Part shown: positions 10,961 through 21,627 of the stretch, piece by piece
Layout: each line of letters opens with the position of its first letter
How positions within the stretch are numbered: the stretch's first letter is position 1
DNA from: Schistocerca nitens
Taxonomy: Eukaryota; Arthropoda; Insecta; Orthoptera; Acrididae
Direction of reading: 5' to 3'
Assembly (NCBI RefSeq): GCF_023898315.1
Contig: NC_064614.1
Location: 114,173,501 to 114,237,500, forward strand
DNA: 64,000 nt
Program-made: the position numbers and the translations under genes
The notes under the pieces: model-generated
The model's input: only the letters and a program-made list of their open reading frames with translations
Databases searched by the model: none
Told to the model about the DNA's origin: nothing

Positions 10961-12699
10961 TAACGTTATTCAGCTCTATTCATGAGTTATTAGGATATTC
11001 GTACTGCATAGAATAAGAAATGTATTCCTCAGAACTACTCAGTTTAGCAGTTAATAATTAGTATATCAGTTTAAACAAGTAGGAGAAATATTCACAAAAA
11101 CACTCGTGCCACGTATAACAGAATGAACGGCCTGCAACTACAAGCGGAGGAATTACAGTGTTGCATGATCAAGTGATAACACAACTCTATCTTCTTGCTT
11201 GAAGTCCATCCGCACGTCCTCTACCTATTAAATCCTTCTGAACTGTTGTCGTTCTTACCCTGAGCTCCAGCTGGTGTGGCACAATTAATCTTTACATGAA
11301 CACAACGCAGGAAGAGTTTCGTATACCATGAAATAGATAATACACTACTCTGATACAAACACACTATATTGTTGAAGCACTATGTCCTACAGTTAGTTTG
11401 GTGTAAATTAGTAAGAAGAAATACGCAAAAATTCAATCGCTAAGCACTAGAAATCGCGGAGCCAACGCGGAAGATACTAATTCCGGTTGACAAGAAACAC
11501 CTTGAAATTTAACTCGCTACTGTAGCGACTCCAGTTTAAGATCAGAACAATGTTGTTACTGCCACGCGACATCTGGGAAACAAATCGCCAGGATAGTTCT
11601 GAATCTGCTAGGGAATGAGGCACAAGATATTCCCAAGATAATAAAATTATTGACCTACACAGTCATAACCAGAAGGTCATCAGCAACGATTTAATACAGC
11701 ACTGAGAAAGTTCACATACAGATGATAAGTATCGACCTACTTACTATCACCTAAGTAGGAGAAGACATAACAATATGTCCTAAGCTTTGTCTAAGTCTGT
11801 AGTTACTGTCGCAGTCAACATCAAGTGGAGTCTCTTTGTACATGACTGTTCATATTCTGACAGCATAATGTGAACATAAAAAACTACGTATTCCAGAGAC
11901 TTATTAAGTCTCAACGTTATCTATGGTAACGAATGTATGCCAAAGCAATTAATTAATTGAGCAGGAGGCCCGGATTCGTATCCCAGCCTTGGTACAAATT
12001 TTAATTCATTTCTTCGACCTGTATTCATTATAAAGTGAACAATTACGAAGCTTATTACGCCACTGAGGTGGAACTTTCATTAGCTACAGGTTCAGCCTAA
12101 GCCAACATCCGACGTGTTTTGCCTCAAATAGTTACCTGCTACCCCTACTTATGACACAATGTGAGACGCGTCACATTTACTAATATTTACAGATTTGATT
12201 TTACTTTGTGCTGTACTGGTGCATCCAGTGATAAACGTTTCGTTGCGCTGCTTGACATAATTTTACGATAGTGCTAAGTTCTTAAAAATGTGTTTTGCTG
12301 GATGGACTACATTTTCTCCTCCCTGGCTTCAGGGCTTGAGACGACTGCAACCACTTATTGCTAAGGAGTGTCAGTATCCAGCACAATGCCCCTTACTTTT
12401 CGTTCTTTCCCTTCGTATCCTTGCGCCAAGACTCTAGAACCATTCCGACGCTCCGCTTCGCCTCGTTTTACCGTGTTCTCAGCGGCACACCACGCCACAC
12501 TACTATGGGTGAACTCTGATGTCGCACGCCTCAGCGAATTCTGAAGCTAGCGCTCAGTTACAGTTTAAACAGCCACCGACCCAAAGGTCAGATTGCGATC
12601 CGACTTATATCAACCAATCTCAGATTAAAGAGAACGCAGATTAATGAAATGTACTACTATAATTTCTTCTCTTAATCTACTGGCTTCGAGGCATGGCAG
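10961..12699. other. Stretch with no recognised gene
   Basis: Mostly AT-rich DNA with no long frames. A B-box-like tRNA piece ('cccggattcgtatcccagcc' near 11970) suggests a decayed SINE fragment, but without an A box or flanking duplication it cannot be assigned. Confidence 0.45.
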
Positions 12700-12708
12700 C
12701 TCGCATCA

Positions 12709-12914
12709 GCCGGCCGGAGTGGCCGAGCGGTTCTAGGGGCTACAGTCTGGAACTGCGTGACCGCTACGGTCACAGGTTCGAATCCTGCCTCGGGCTTGGA
12801 TGTGTGTGATGTCCTTAGGTTAGTTAGGTTTAAGTAGTTCTAAGTTGTAGGGGACTGATGACCTCAGAAGTTAAGTCCCATAGTGCTCAGAGCCACTTGA
12901 ACCATTTTTTGAGC
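12709..12914 (+). mobile_element. tRNA-headed SINE, plus strand
   Basis: Flanked by a 9-bp duplication, 'ctcgcatca' (12700-12708 and 12915-12923). The head 'gccggccggagtggccgagc' holds an A box and 'aggttcgaatcctgcctcgg' the B box of RNA polymerase III promoters; it looks like a Leu/Ser-type tRNA. The body has 'gtccttaggttagttaggtt' and 'aagtagttctaag', ending in 'gagccacttgaaccattttt'. The TSD and T-rich end fit LINE-dependent retroposition. Confidence 0.92.
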
Positions 12915-13390
12915 CTCGCATCATGCCTATTCATACTGGACATTATATAGTGATCAGAGGTGCAGTGTGAGTCACGCGCAATCCAGGTGGCGTCAGATGG
13001 TTCGAGTGTATGTAGTCTCTATGCCATTTGATAGAGGTAGCTGACGGACACTGTTTGAGCTGCACTTGTCACTTTTATTTTCGGTTCTACTTGTTTAATT
13101 CTCTAACTGTTTGTTAATTACTACTATTATTGTGTTTAGGTGTGACAGTGAAAGAAGGTGTGAATATGAAATAGTGTTTTCTGTAAAGTTTTTATACTAT
13201 ATAGGGAAGTAATTGGTCACGTGAGGAATGTTGTAGAAGACGTGTGTCTTAGTCATTCGTACCGAGGAATTTGTTATAAACTATTTCGTCAGTTTATGGT
13301 ACTGGGAAATGAGATTATGGTTTTGCTAAAATTGTTTGGTTAACAGGAAATTAATTTCATGTTTGTGGGTTTCCAAAATTTATTTAGGTC

Positions 13391-13589
13391 CAAATGGTCC
13401 AAATGGCTCTGAGCACTATGGGACTTAACATCTATGGTCATCAGTCCCCTAGAACTTAGAACTACTTAAACCTAACTAACCTAAGGACATCACACAACAC
13501 CCAGTCATCACGAGGCAGAGAAAATCCCTGACCCCGCCGGGAATCGAACCCGGGAACCCGGGCGTGGGAAGCGAGAACGCTACCGCACG
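13391..13589 (-). mobile_element. SINE with a variant tRNA head, minus strand
   Basis: Flanked by 'atttatttaggtc' (13378-13390 and 13590-13602). The 3' half is the same tail as in the other SINEs ('ccatttggaccatttggacc' on the minus strand). The head differs: it reads 'tcgtgcggtagcgttctcgc' and then 'cccgggttcgattcccggcg', with 'ggtcagggattttctctgcc' in place of the usual linker. The copy at 55335-55513 has the same variant. Two SINE subfamilies thus share one tail behind different tRNA-like heads. Confidence 0.9.
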
Positions 13590-14289
13590 ATTTATTTAGG
13601 TCAATTTACTGTTGTGATTCAGTGACAAATTATGATTGGTTCTGTATATATGCCCGGGATTGAGCAGATTGAATGCTGTTTTCAGATTGGCTTTGACGTA
13701 TTACTGCCAATCAGAAATTAGCATATTCACGAGTTTTTTTGGTAACTAGAAGCTCCTTTTGTGTAGAGAGAGAAGTAGAATCATGACTTGGATCTCATAG
13801 AGATCAAATCTATTGATATGTGCTGCTTTGGAAATTATTAACATTGTGATATTTCGGTACCAAAATGTTTGAGAAGTGTCGTAAAGTGTGGAAGAGTTCG
13901 AGTTAATGCACAAGGTGAAATTCAGAGCTTCTGGTGACGTTTAAAATAACTAAATACCGCTTGGCGTGTTACTTACTCGCGACCTTCAATATTTTGTTCT
14001 CTGAGGCTTATATTACCAACATTTGAGCGAGCAATTCTAAAATAAAGAATCCATTTGTGATCTTTCTGTGAAGGATAACTAATAATCACCGTGAACTGAC
14101 TACGGTTATGAATGAGGTGTGCATGTGGATTTTCCAGACTTTGTACAGCTCAGAGTAAGGTATGGTAGTGACTGGTGCATACAAGCTTACCGTAACAGAG
14201 TGAAAGTCTACGCACATAAATACTTTTAATTTAACTATTCCTTCCACTGCCAAATAATTTTTGTGCGACTTGATGTTATGATGTGTATA

Positions 14290-14875
14290 TCTGCCAGTTA
14301 CCCTTCATAACAGGTTTTCACGTCTTGCTATTAGTTTCTTTACACTGTTTTTTCGGTTACCCAAAGATGTCGCAGGAGGTCAATCACTTTTTCTCGCTTG
14401 GCAAGCGCAGAGTTGGAGCATTTGCGACGTGCTTGATGCACAATGCAGCGATCTTTCTTTTTGTGGTTGGACGTGGTCGACCGGAAACAGATTCGAATGC
14501 CCCACAAATCGGGATACTGCATGATTCGACCAGCTGGCTAAATGGAGTCCACAATGAGAGCACTTCAGAAATCTGTCAGATCCTGATAACAGTGTCTTAC
14601 GATAGTAAGCGGCATCTTCATGTTCTACACAATGATGCTCAATAGATGACGTTGTTCACGCCCTTCATATACTCTATCTGATCTGGTAACAGTACTGAAC
14701 ACGAGCAAACCCAATGAACTCTGGTGGCCGTTTTACCTGTCACAGCGAATGGCAGCTCTACATCATTAATACTCCCGTCGACGTTATGTGCGCGTACGAA
14801 GTCACATTGATATCCTACGTTGTCTTTTGGGTGATTCATTTATTTTTTCAGGCTTTGTATATTCAATCATAAATA
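14290..14875 (-). mobile_element. Possible Tc1-like transposon relic
   Basis: The segment 14640-14870 ('cacattgatatcctacgttg', 'ttttgggtgattcattta') resembles the non-coding end region of certain Tc1-like elements recalled from insects, and 14350-14530 has weak Tc1-like character. No transposase motif was clearly readable and only one end was seen. Treat it as tentative. Confidence 0.3.
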
Positions 14876-15786
14876 CCAGTACGGGCACGTTAGATGTGCC
14901 TTGCAACAACAGCAAGTCAAAGGCATCTAAAACTCTTTATTTTACAAACATAGCCCAAGTTTATGAAGCAAAATTGAAAGCCTGTCCAATAGTTTGTGAA
15001 GTATGTTGTACAATTATTATAAGTTTCCCTATGAAGAACCACACAATAAGAGAAAGTTTCCCATGAAGGAAGATTTCTGTTCACTTCTGGATAATCCAAC
15101 TGAAAAAATTCAGACGACAAAACGGGATGGAATTCTGCAACTTGTTGTCCTTCAGGGAATCACAGTTTTGAACTTTCAAATGCACCAATACAGATGAGCC
15201 ATTTACCGGAATCCAAAGAACGTTAAGAAAAATCTGACTGAAGTCTCAAGAAAGCGTTAAATGAGTGCAGAACATTTAATAGGATAAGTGACATTATCAA
15301 CCTGTTGTCTTTTGATTATCTTCGTCTACATGGATACTCTGCAAATCACATTCAAGTGCCTGGCGGAGGGTACATCGAATCAACTTCACAATAATTCTCT
15401 ATTTCCCCACTTTCGAACAGCGCGCGGAAAAAACGAACACCTATATCCTTCCGTGCGAGCTCTGATTTCTCTTATTTTGTTATGATGATCGCTTCTTCCT
15501 ATGTAGGTCTGAATCAACAAAATAATTTCGCATTCGGAGGAGAAAGTTGGTGACTGAAACTTCGTAAGAAGACTCCGCCACAACGAAAAACACCTTTTAA
15601 TGAAGTCTAGGCCAAATCCTGTATGATTTCAGCGACACTCCCATATTTCGCAATAATACAGAACATGCTGCCCTTCTTTGCACTTTTTCAATATACTCCG
15701 TCAGTCCTATCTGGTAAGGATCCCACACCGCGCAGCAGTATTCTAAAAGAGGACGGACAAGCATAGTGTAGAAAGTCTCATTATTA

Positions 15787-17193
15787 CACTACTGCCGATT
15801 AAAATTGCTACACCACGAAGATGACGTGCTACAGACGCGAAATTTAGCCGACAGGAAGAAGGTGCTGTGATATGCAAATGATTAGTTTTTCAGAGCGTTC
15901 ACACAAGGTTGTCGCCGGTGGCGATACCTACAACGTACTGACATGAGGAAAGTTTCCAACCGATTTCTCATACACAAACAGCAGTTGGCCGGCGTTGCCT
16001 AGTGAAACGTTGTTGTGATGCCTCGTGTAAGGAGGAGAAATGCGTACCATCACGTTTCCGACTTTGATAAAGGTCGAATTGTAGCCTATCGCGATTGCGG
16101 TTTATCGTATCCCGACATTGCTGCTCGCGTGTGTCGAGATCCAATGACTGTTAGCAGAATATGGAATCGGTGGGTTCAGGAGGGTAATACGGAACGCCGT
16201 GCTGGATCCCAACGGCCTCGTATCACTAGCAGTCGAGATGACAGGCATCTCATCCGCATGGCTGTAACGGATCGTGCAGCCATGTCTCGATCCCTAAGTC
16301 AACAGATGGGGACGTTTGCAAGACAACAACCATCTGCACGAACAGTTCGACGACGTTTGCTGCAGCATGGACTATCAGCTCGGAGACCATGGCTGCGGTT
16401 ACCCTTGACGCTGCATCACAGACAGGAGCGCCTGTGATGGTGTACTCAACGACGAACCTGGGTGCACGAATGGCAAAACGTCAGTTTTTCGGATTAATCC
16501 AGGTTCTGTTTACAGCATCATGATGGTCGCATCCGTGTTTGGCGACATCGCAGTGAACGCTCATTGGAAGCGTGTATTCGTCATCGCCATACTGGCGTAT
16601 CACCCGGCGTGATGGTATGGGGTGCCATTGGTTACACGTCTCCGTCACCTCTTGTTCGCATTGACGGCACTTTGAACAGTGGACGTTACATTTCAGATGT
16701 GTTACGACCCGCGCCTCTACCCTTCATTCGATCCCTGAGAAACCGTACATTTCAGCAGGATAATGCACGACCGCATGTTGCAGGCCCTGTACGAGCCTTT
16801 CTGGATACAGAAAATGTTCGACCGCTGCCCTGGCCAGCACATTCTCCAGATCTCTCACCAATTGAAAACGTCTGGTCAATGGTGGCCGAGCAACTGGCTC
16901 GTCACAATACGCCAGTCATTACTCTTGATGAATTGTGGTATCGTGTTGAAGCTGCATGGTCAGCTGTACCTGTACACGCCATGCAAGCTCTGTTTGACTC
17001 AATGCCCTGGCGTATCAACGCCGTTGTTACGGCCAGAGGTGGTTGTTCCGGGTACTGATTTCTCAGGATCTATGCACCCAAATTGCGTGAAAATGTGATC
17101 ACATGTCAGTTCTAGTATAATATATTTGTCCAATGAACACCCTTTTATCATCTGCATTTCTTCTTGGTGTAGCAATTTTAATGGCCAGTGGTT
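15787..17193 (+). mobile_element. Tc1-like DNA transposon (1407 bp), DD34E type
   Basis: TA on both sides (15785-15786 and 17194-17195) and inverted ends 'cactactgccgattaaaatt' / 'aattttaatggccagtggtt' sharing 'attaaaattgctacacca'. It is inserted in the minus-strand CR1-like LINE, whose reading frame resumes on both sides. It contains one transposase gene with two nonsense codons. Confidence 0.9.
16018..17058 (+). pseudogene. Tc1-like transposase with two in-frame stops
   Basis: The start is ATG 16018 ('MPRVRRRNAYHHVSDFDKGR'); the preceding GTG is less likely. Residues 10-120 hold two helix-turn-helix regions. The catalytic triad can be followed: Asp in 'VSFSD' near residue 159, Asp in 'TFQQDNARPHV', and Glu in 'SPDLSPIENVW', with 34 residues between the last two. 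Stops at 16435-16437 and 16495-16497 fall in the same frame, the second directly after the first catalytic Asp, where relatives have Glu (DES). There are no frameshifts. Length would be 346 residues, normal for the family. It may still be mobilised by a related enzyme. Confidence 0.85.
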
Positions 17194-17639
17194 TAGATCT
17201 GTTATATTTTCTAAGTGTCCTACCAATAAAACGCAGTCTTTGGTTAACCTTCCCCACAACATTTTCGATGTGTTCTTTCCAGATTAACTTGTTCGTAATT
17301 GTAATTCCTAAGCATCTAGTTGAAATTACAGCCATTAGACTTGCCTGACTTATCGCGTAACTGAATTTGAACGGATTCCTTTTAGCATTTATGTGGATGA
17401 CCTCACACTTTTCAATATTTAGGGTCAACTGCCAATTTTCACATGATTTAGAAATCATTTCTAAATCGTTTTTCTATTTGTTTTGATCTTCTGATGACTT
17501 TACTAGACGATAAACGACAGTTTCATCTGCCAAAAACCTCAAACGGCTGCTCAGATTATCTCCTAAATCGTTTCTGTAGATAAGGAACAGCAGACGCCCT
17601 GTACCACTACCTTGGGGAACGCCAGAAATCACTTTTATT

Positions 17640-17990
17640 TTACAATAAAAGGAACACCCTTAGCTGCTTACAGGCGTTGACATACGTCAACGGGGACAAA
17701 TGGAAATGTGTGCCCCGACCGGGACTCGAACCTGGGATCTCCTGCTTACATGGCAGACGCTCTATCCATCTGAGCCACCGAGGACACAGAGGATAGCGCG
17801 ACTGCAGGGATTTATCTCTGGCGCGCCTCCCGCGAAACACACATTTTCAACGTATTGACCCGCACTACATTCGTAGTGCCGCCGCCCATTATGCTCATTA
17901 CCCGCGGCGCGTTGCCGATTCCCGTAAGAGTTCTGGCACTGTTTGTGCATTCGCACAGAAGAAGAAGATGGTCAAGTGGCCGGTGAGCCT

Positions 17991-17993
<3 letters not shown>
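17640..17993 (-). mobile_element. tRNA-containing repeat (SINE-like), minus strand
   Basis: Minus-strand bases about 17786-17711 read as a tRNA-like block: A box 'ggtggctcagatggatagag', B box 'aggttcgagtcccggtcggg'. The anticodon loop lacks the invariant U33 and the acceptor pairing is poor, so it is not a tRNA gene. It is embedded in a GC-rich repeat ('cggcggcactacgaatgtag' on the minus strand) that sits in the CR1-like LINE beside an AT microsatellite. No clear target duplication was found. Confidence 0.65.
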
Positions 17994-18051
<58 letters not shown>

Positions 18052-18052
18052 T
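17994..18052. repeat. (AT)n microsatellite
   Basis: About 29 uninterrupted AT units directly follow the tRNA-like repeat. A run like this is a likely site of length polymorphism and may be the repeat's simple-sequence tail. Confidence 0.95.
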
Positions 18053-18662
18053 AAGATGGTATCTGTTCTTTCGGACATGTCAGGTGTTCTTGATCCGAAA
18101 TCTGGAATATTTGCTTCGTCTTCTGTGGTGAAGGAATTTCGGAAGGCCGTGTTAAGTAACTCTACTTTGGTAGCACTGTCGTCGATAGTATTTCCATTAC
18201 TATCGCACAGAGAAGGCTTTTACTGTGCCTTGCCGCTAGCATACTTTACATATGACCAGAATCTCTTTGGATTTTCTGCCAGGTTTCGAGACAAAGTTTC
18301 CTTGTGGAAACTATTATAAAGATCTTGCATTGATGTCCGCGCTAAATTTCGAACTTCTGTAAAAGATCGCCAGTCTTAGAGATTTTACATTAGTTTGAAT
18401 TTGGCATGCTGTTTTAGTTGTTTCTGCAACAGTGTTATGACCCGTTTTGTGTAGCAAGGGGGATAAACTCCGCCGTTCGTTAATTTATTTGGTATGAGTC
18501 TCTGAATTGCTGTCGATACTATTTCTTTGAATTCAAACCACAACTAGTCTCCAGTTACCGGCACATTGTTAATTTGGAAGGAGTGGAGATTGTCTCTCAG
18601 GAAGGCTTCAAGTGAATTTTTATCTGCGTTTTTAAATAGTTATATTTTTTTATTTTTTAAGA

Positions 18663-19079
18663 TTAGAGGGCTACAATATTCAGCCTCTCTACGACGACCC
18701 TGTGTTCAGTAATCCCAGTATCCGGTTTGATGCTCGTTATTAGTTCCGGATTATTTGTTGCTAAGAGGTCAAGTGTTTTTTCACAACCGTTTACTATTCG
18801 CTTGGACTCGTCAATCAACTGTCCGAAACAATTTTCAGAGAATGCGTTTAGCACAACTTTGGATGACGTTTTATGCGTACCTCTGGATTTAAACAGGTAT
18901 TTTCTCCAACATATCGCGGATAAGCTAAAGTAACCACCGACTATAACTGTATGAGTTGCGTACGTGTTTGAAGCTAGACCCATCCTTTCTTTTAATCTTT
19001 CAGCAATTGTATCATCTGAGTTGGGAGGTCGGTAAAAGGATCCAATTATTATTTCATTCCGGTTGACAAGAATGACCAC
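18663..19079 (-). pseudogene. CR1-like LINE endonuclease fragment
   Basis: Minus-strand residues 'MVILVNRNEIIIGSFYRPPN' carry the 'GSFYRPP' motif of apurinic-type LINE endonucleases, and 'NGCEKTLDLLATNNPELITS' corresponds to the C-terminal side. The usual 'GDFN' motif reads 'GGYFS'. In the sister copy at 45.4 kb the same place reads 'VDGDFNVTSVCW'. The frame downstream (18660-18060) is broken. It belongs to the LINE at 15308-20205. Confidence 0.7.
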
Positions 19080-19404
19080 TCCTCATACTAACTCACAGAT
19101 ATTATCTACTTCAGTTTCGTTACAAGATAAACTATTTCTGACTGCAAGAACCACGCCACCGCAACTATGTTTAGCCTATCCTTTCGGAACACCGTTACGT
19201 TCTTCGCAAAAATTTCGGTTGCACTTATCTCCGGTATTGGCCAACTTTCAGTGCCTTTCTAATGGCACTTGGAGCTCTGGCACTTCTCCACCATAGCTAA
19301 GACAATTTACAACTGTTGTACTGATGGTTCCTGGATTACGTTCTTCCTATGTTCGACCTGTACCCTTTGAGACTGAAGCCCTTTTTGTTTTTCCCCGAGA
19401 CACT

Positions 19405-20052
19405 CTAACCTAAAAAACCACCCAGTCCACGCCTCACAGCCTCTGCTATCCGTGGAGCCGCCACCTGCGTGTACTGGACTCCTGGTCTATTCAGCGAAAC
19501 CTGAAACCCAACCACCCTACGGCGCAAGTCGAGGAATTTGCAGCCTACACGGTCGCAGAACCGTCTGAGCCTCTGATTCAGACCCTCCACTCGGCTCTGT
19601 ACCAGAGATCCACAATGGGTCCTGTCGACTATGCTGCAAATGGCGAGCTCTGCGTTCATCTCGCAAGCAAGACTGGCAGCCTTTACCATTTCTGTTAGCC
19701 ACTCGAAATCAGAGAGAACCTCTTCCAATCCAAAGCGACAGACACTACTGGTACCGACGTGATCCACCACCTGCAGTTGGCTGCACACTGTGCTCTTCAT
19801 GGCATCTGGAAAGACTCATTCCTCTTCTGGAACGACTGCACCCAGTATGCACATATAGTGCAAATTGGCTCTGTTTCCCTCCCTGACAGTCATGTTCCTA
19901 CGGAACCCCACAACGCGCCTAACGTTTAAGCTCCCACCTACCAATAATCCCACCCTCTGTGATTGCCTGGATCTTGCAGGCTGAAGGGTTTCATCTGAAA
20001 CAGGACAAGCAAGTACATTTGGCTGGGAGTCAGTGTCAGCCACAGACAGCAC
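19405..20052 (-). pseudogene. ORF1 of the CR1-like LINE, esterase (SGNH)-like
   Basis: In one frame from 20052 to 19405, with a single stop at 19816-19818. The beginning 'QRVGLLVGGSLNVRR' looks like the GDS block I of SGNH hydrolases (here GGS). 'VVDHVGTSSVCRFG' looks like the 'HVGTND' block, and 'LNQRLRRFCDRVGCKFLDL' like the downstream helix and strand seen in CR1 ORF1 esterases. The catalytic Ser position in block I is present but the context is weakened. It lies directly upstream of the endonuclease part, the normal CR1 order. Confidence 0.6.
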
Positions 20053-20209
20053 CTAAAACATGTCTGTCAGACTAACCAGGCAGGCCTTACGTGGGGCCCC
20101 CTGAGAAGTTATTCTCTCCTACCACGCCCCAATGTGGCCTCCCACACAGCCACAGGTGAGGACCCAACCTCAGTGCGGGCAGTAACTGGCCTGGCCAATT
20201 ACTTGTAAA

Positions 20210-21625
20210 TAAAATAAAAATTCAAGTATTTCGAAACAAATTACGCAATAAAATTTAGTTATGGTGCAAAATCAGTAACTGTGGCTAAATAAAAATGTAC
20301 ATCTTGCATGTGTCACACTTTTTATTCCCTCTGTTGTAGAAGTCACAATAAATTGCTTGGATTTAATTAATTACTAATTGATGAGGCTGTATGATCTAAA
20401 GAATCATGGACTATGCTATTGGATTAATACTGCTTTTAAGATAAAAGGCTGTTTTTTGTTATGAGGCTTTTTACATTTACCAATAAAATCGTTTCAAATA
20501 AAAGCAGTAAAACTAAAACATACGAAATTTGAGTTTAAAAGTGACCAGTCATGGAATTTGCGACCAAAACATGTATTGCAGGATGGAACAATAACACGTT
20601 CTGAGGAATGTGCCCTTTGTTCTAGTATTATAAAGTTAGTAACAAATGAAACTGAGTTACTAGTTATACTGATACTGCATGCATGACATTACAACTAGAA
20701 AATCAGAGAAGTTATAGTTTATACAGAGCATTACTTAAAATCACTCTTCCTATGCACCATTAGTAAATGGGACAGGAAAAGGTGAAATACAAGTGATACC
20801 AGAAGTTCACTCTTCCACACAGTGTAAAATGCCATGCAGAGTATAGCTGCAGATGAATACTATGTTGATTATGATGTAATGTGTTTTATTTATTCTTACT
20901 GAATTCATATAAAAATATATAAACAAAGAATTGAGGACATTACATGAATATTTTTACAAATTTACAGTGCAAAAAATTATAACATGATGTATCACATTAA
21001 GAAGGTGATTTCTGTAAAGAAATAATCATGTTTCAACAAGTGATCATTGCACAATATGTTCTTTAGTTAAGTGGTTTTTTTCAATTATACTGCTTGAAAA
21101 AAATTATTTGTGGTATTTCAAACACATCTTCTAATAAAATATGTGTTTGAAATAAGAACATTTGCATGTTTTTAAAATGAGGAAAAAGTAGAAGTTGTAA
21201 TAGCATTGCTCTGTAGACAGGCTTGTTAACAAATCCAGAAAATTACATTGTGAAAAAGTCTCTTTATAGACGATCGTTCATATACAAAGTCTACAAGGAT
21301 GCATAAATTGCACACTTTAACTGAAGATAAAAATTAACAGAAAATATGATTATCATACTGTGAAAGTTTTATGTGCAATATTTTACAATCACTGGAAGAG
21401 AAACTGTTGCTGCAGTTCAGTTCACGTTTGTGAATTACTATTGTACAATTAATCACAGCAAATCAGAGAATGACATGTTACTGAAAATAGATGTCCTACC
21501 CCCAAACATGCTAGCACATGAAAGAGTACATGCCTCGTATGGTTTTACACGTAGGGCTCTGTACTGGTTATTTGACAGTAATTGTGTGAGCACAAACAAC
21601 ATACCACTGAAATTGGAATAAGATA
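20210..21625. other. AT-rich stretch with no recognised gene
   Basis: No coding frame, transposon end or RNA gene was recognised. It ends exactly at the TA preceding the DD32E transposon at 21628. Confidence 0.5.
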
Positions 21626-21627
21626 TA

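Larger units (their letters stand above)
15386..17640 (-). pseudogene. Reverse transcriptase remnant of the 15-20 kb CR1-like LINE
   Basis: From 17640 leftward the minus strand reads 'VISGVPQGSGTGRLLFLIY', 'FLADETVVYRLVKSSEDQN' and 'WQLTLNIEKCEVIHINAKR'. It then continues after the inserted transposon with 'SLLTKFQSPTFSSECE' and 'CSFFPRAVRKWGNREL' near 15400. The catalytic box reads LADET, whereas the sister copy at 31 kb has LFADDA, so one catalytic Asp is lost. Several frame breaks are present. It is inactive. Confidence 0.75.
15308..20205 (-). mobile_element. CR1-like LINE (minus) with two later insertions
   Basis: Pieces run from the 3' end (about 15308, beginning 'ttcgtctacatggatactct') through 15786, then 17194-17640, then 18056 up to about 20205. 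They encode, from right to left, an esterase-like ORF1, an endonuclease fragment, and part of the reverse transcriptase with its C-terminal region. A DD34E Tc1-like element (15787-17193) and a tRNA-like repeat plus AT run (about 17640-18052) interrupt it. The first half of the reverse transcriptase is missing at the second interruption. Related copies lie at 30541-32020, 45375-47758 and 50868-52683. The clade call (CR1/Jockey superfamily) is from motifs. Confidence 0.75.

Noticed and set aside
11950-12040. SINE fragment with a B-box-like sequence
   Set aside because: There is no A box, tail or target duplication, so it is too weak to call.
17812-18078. Minus-strand frame with a long Ile-Tyr repeat
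   Set aside because: It is the translation of the (AT)n microsatellite and a tRNA-like repeat, not a gene.
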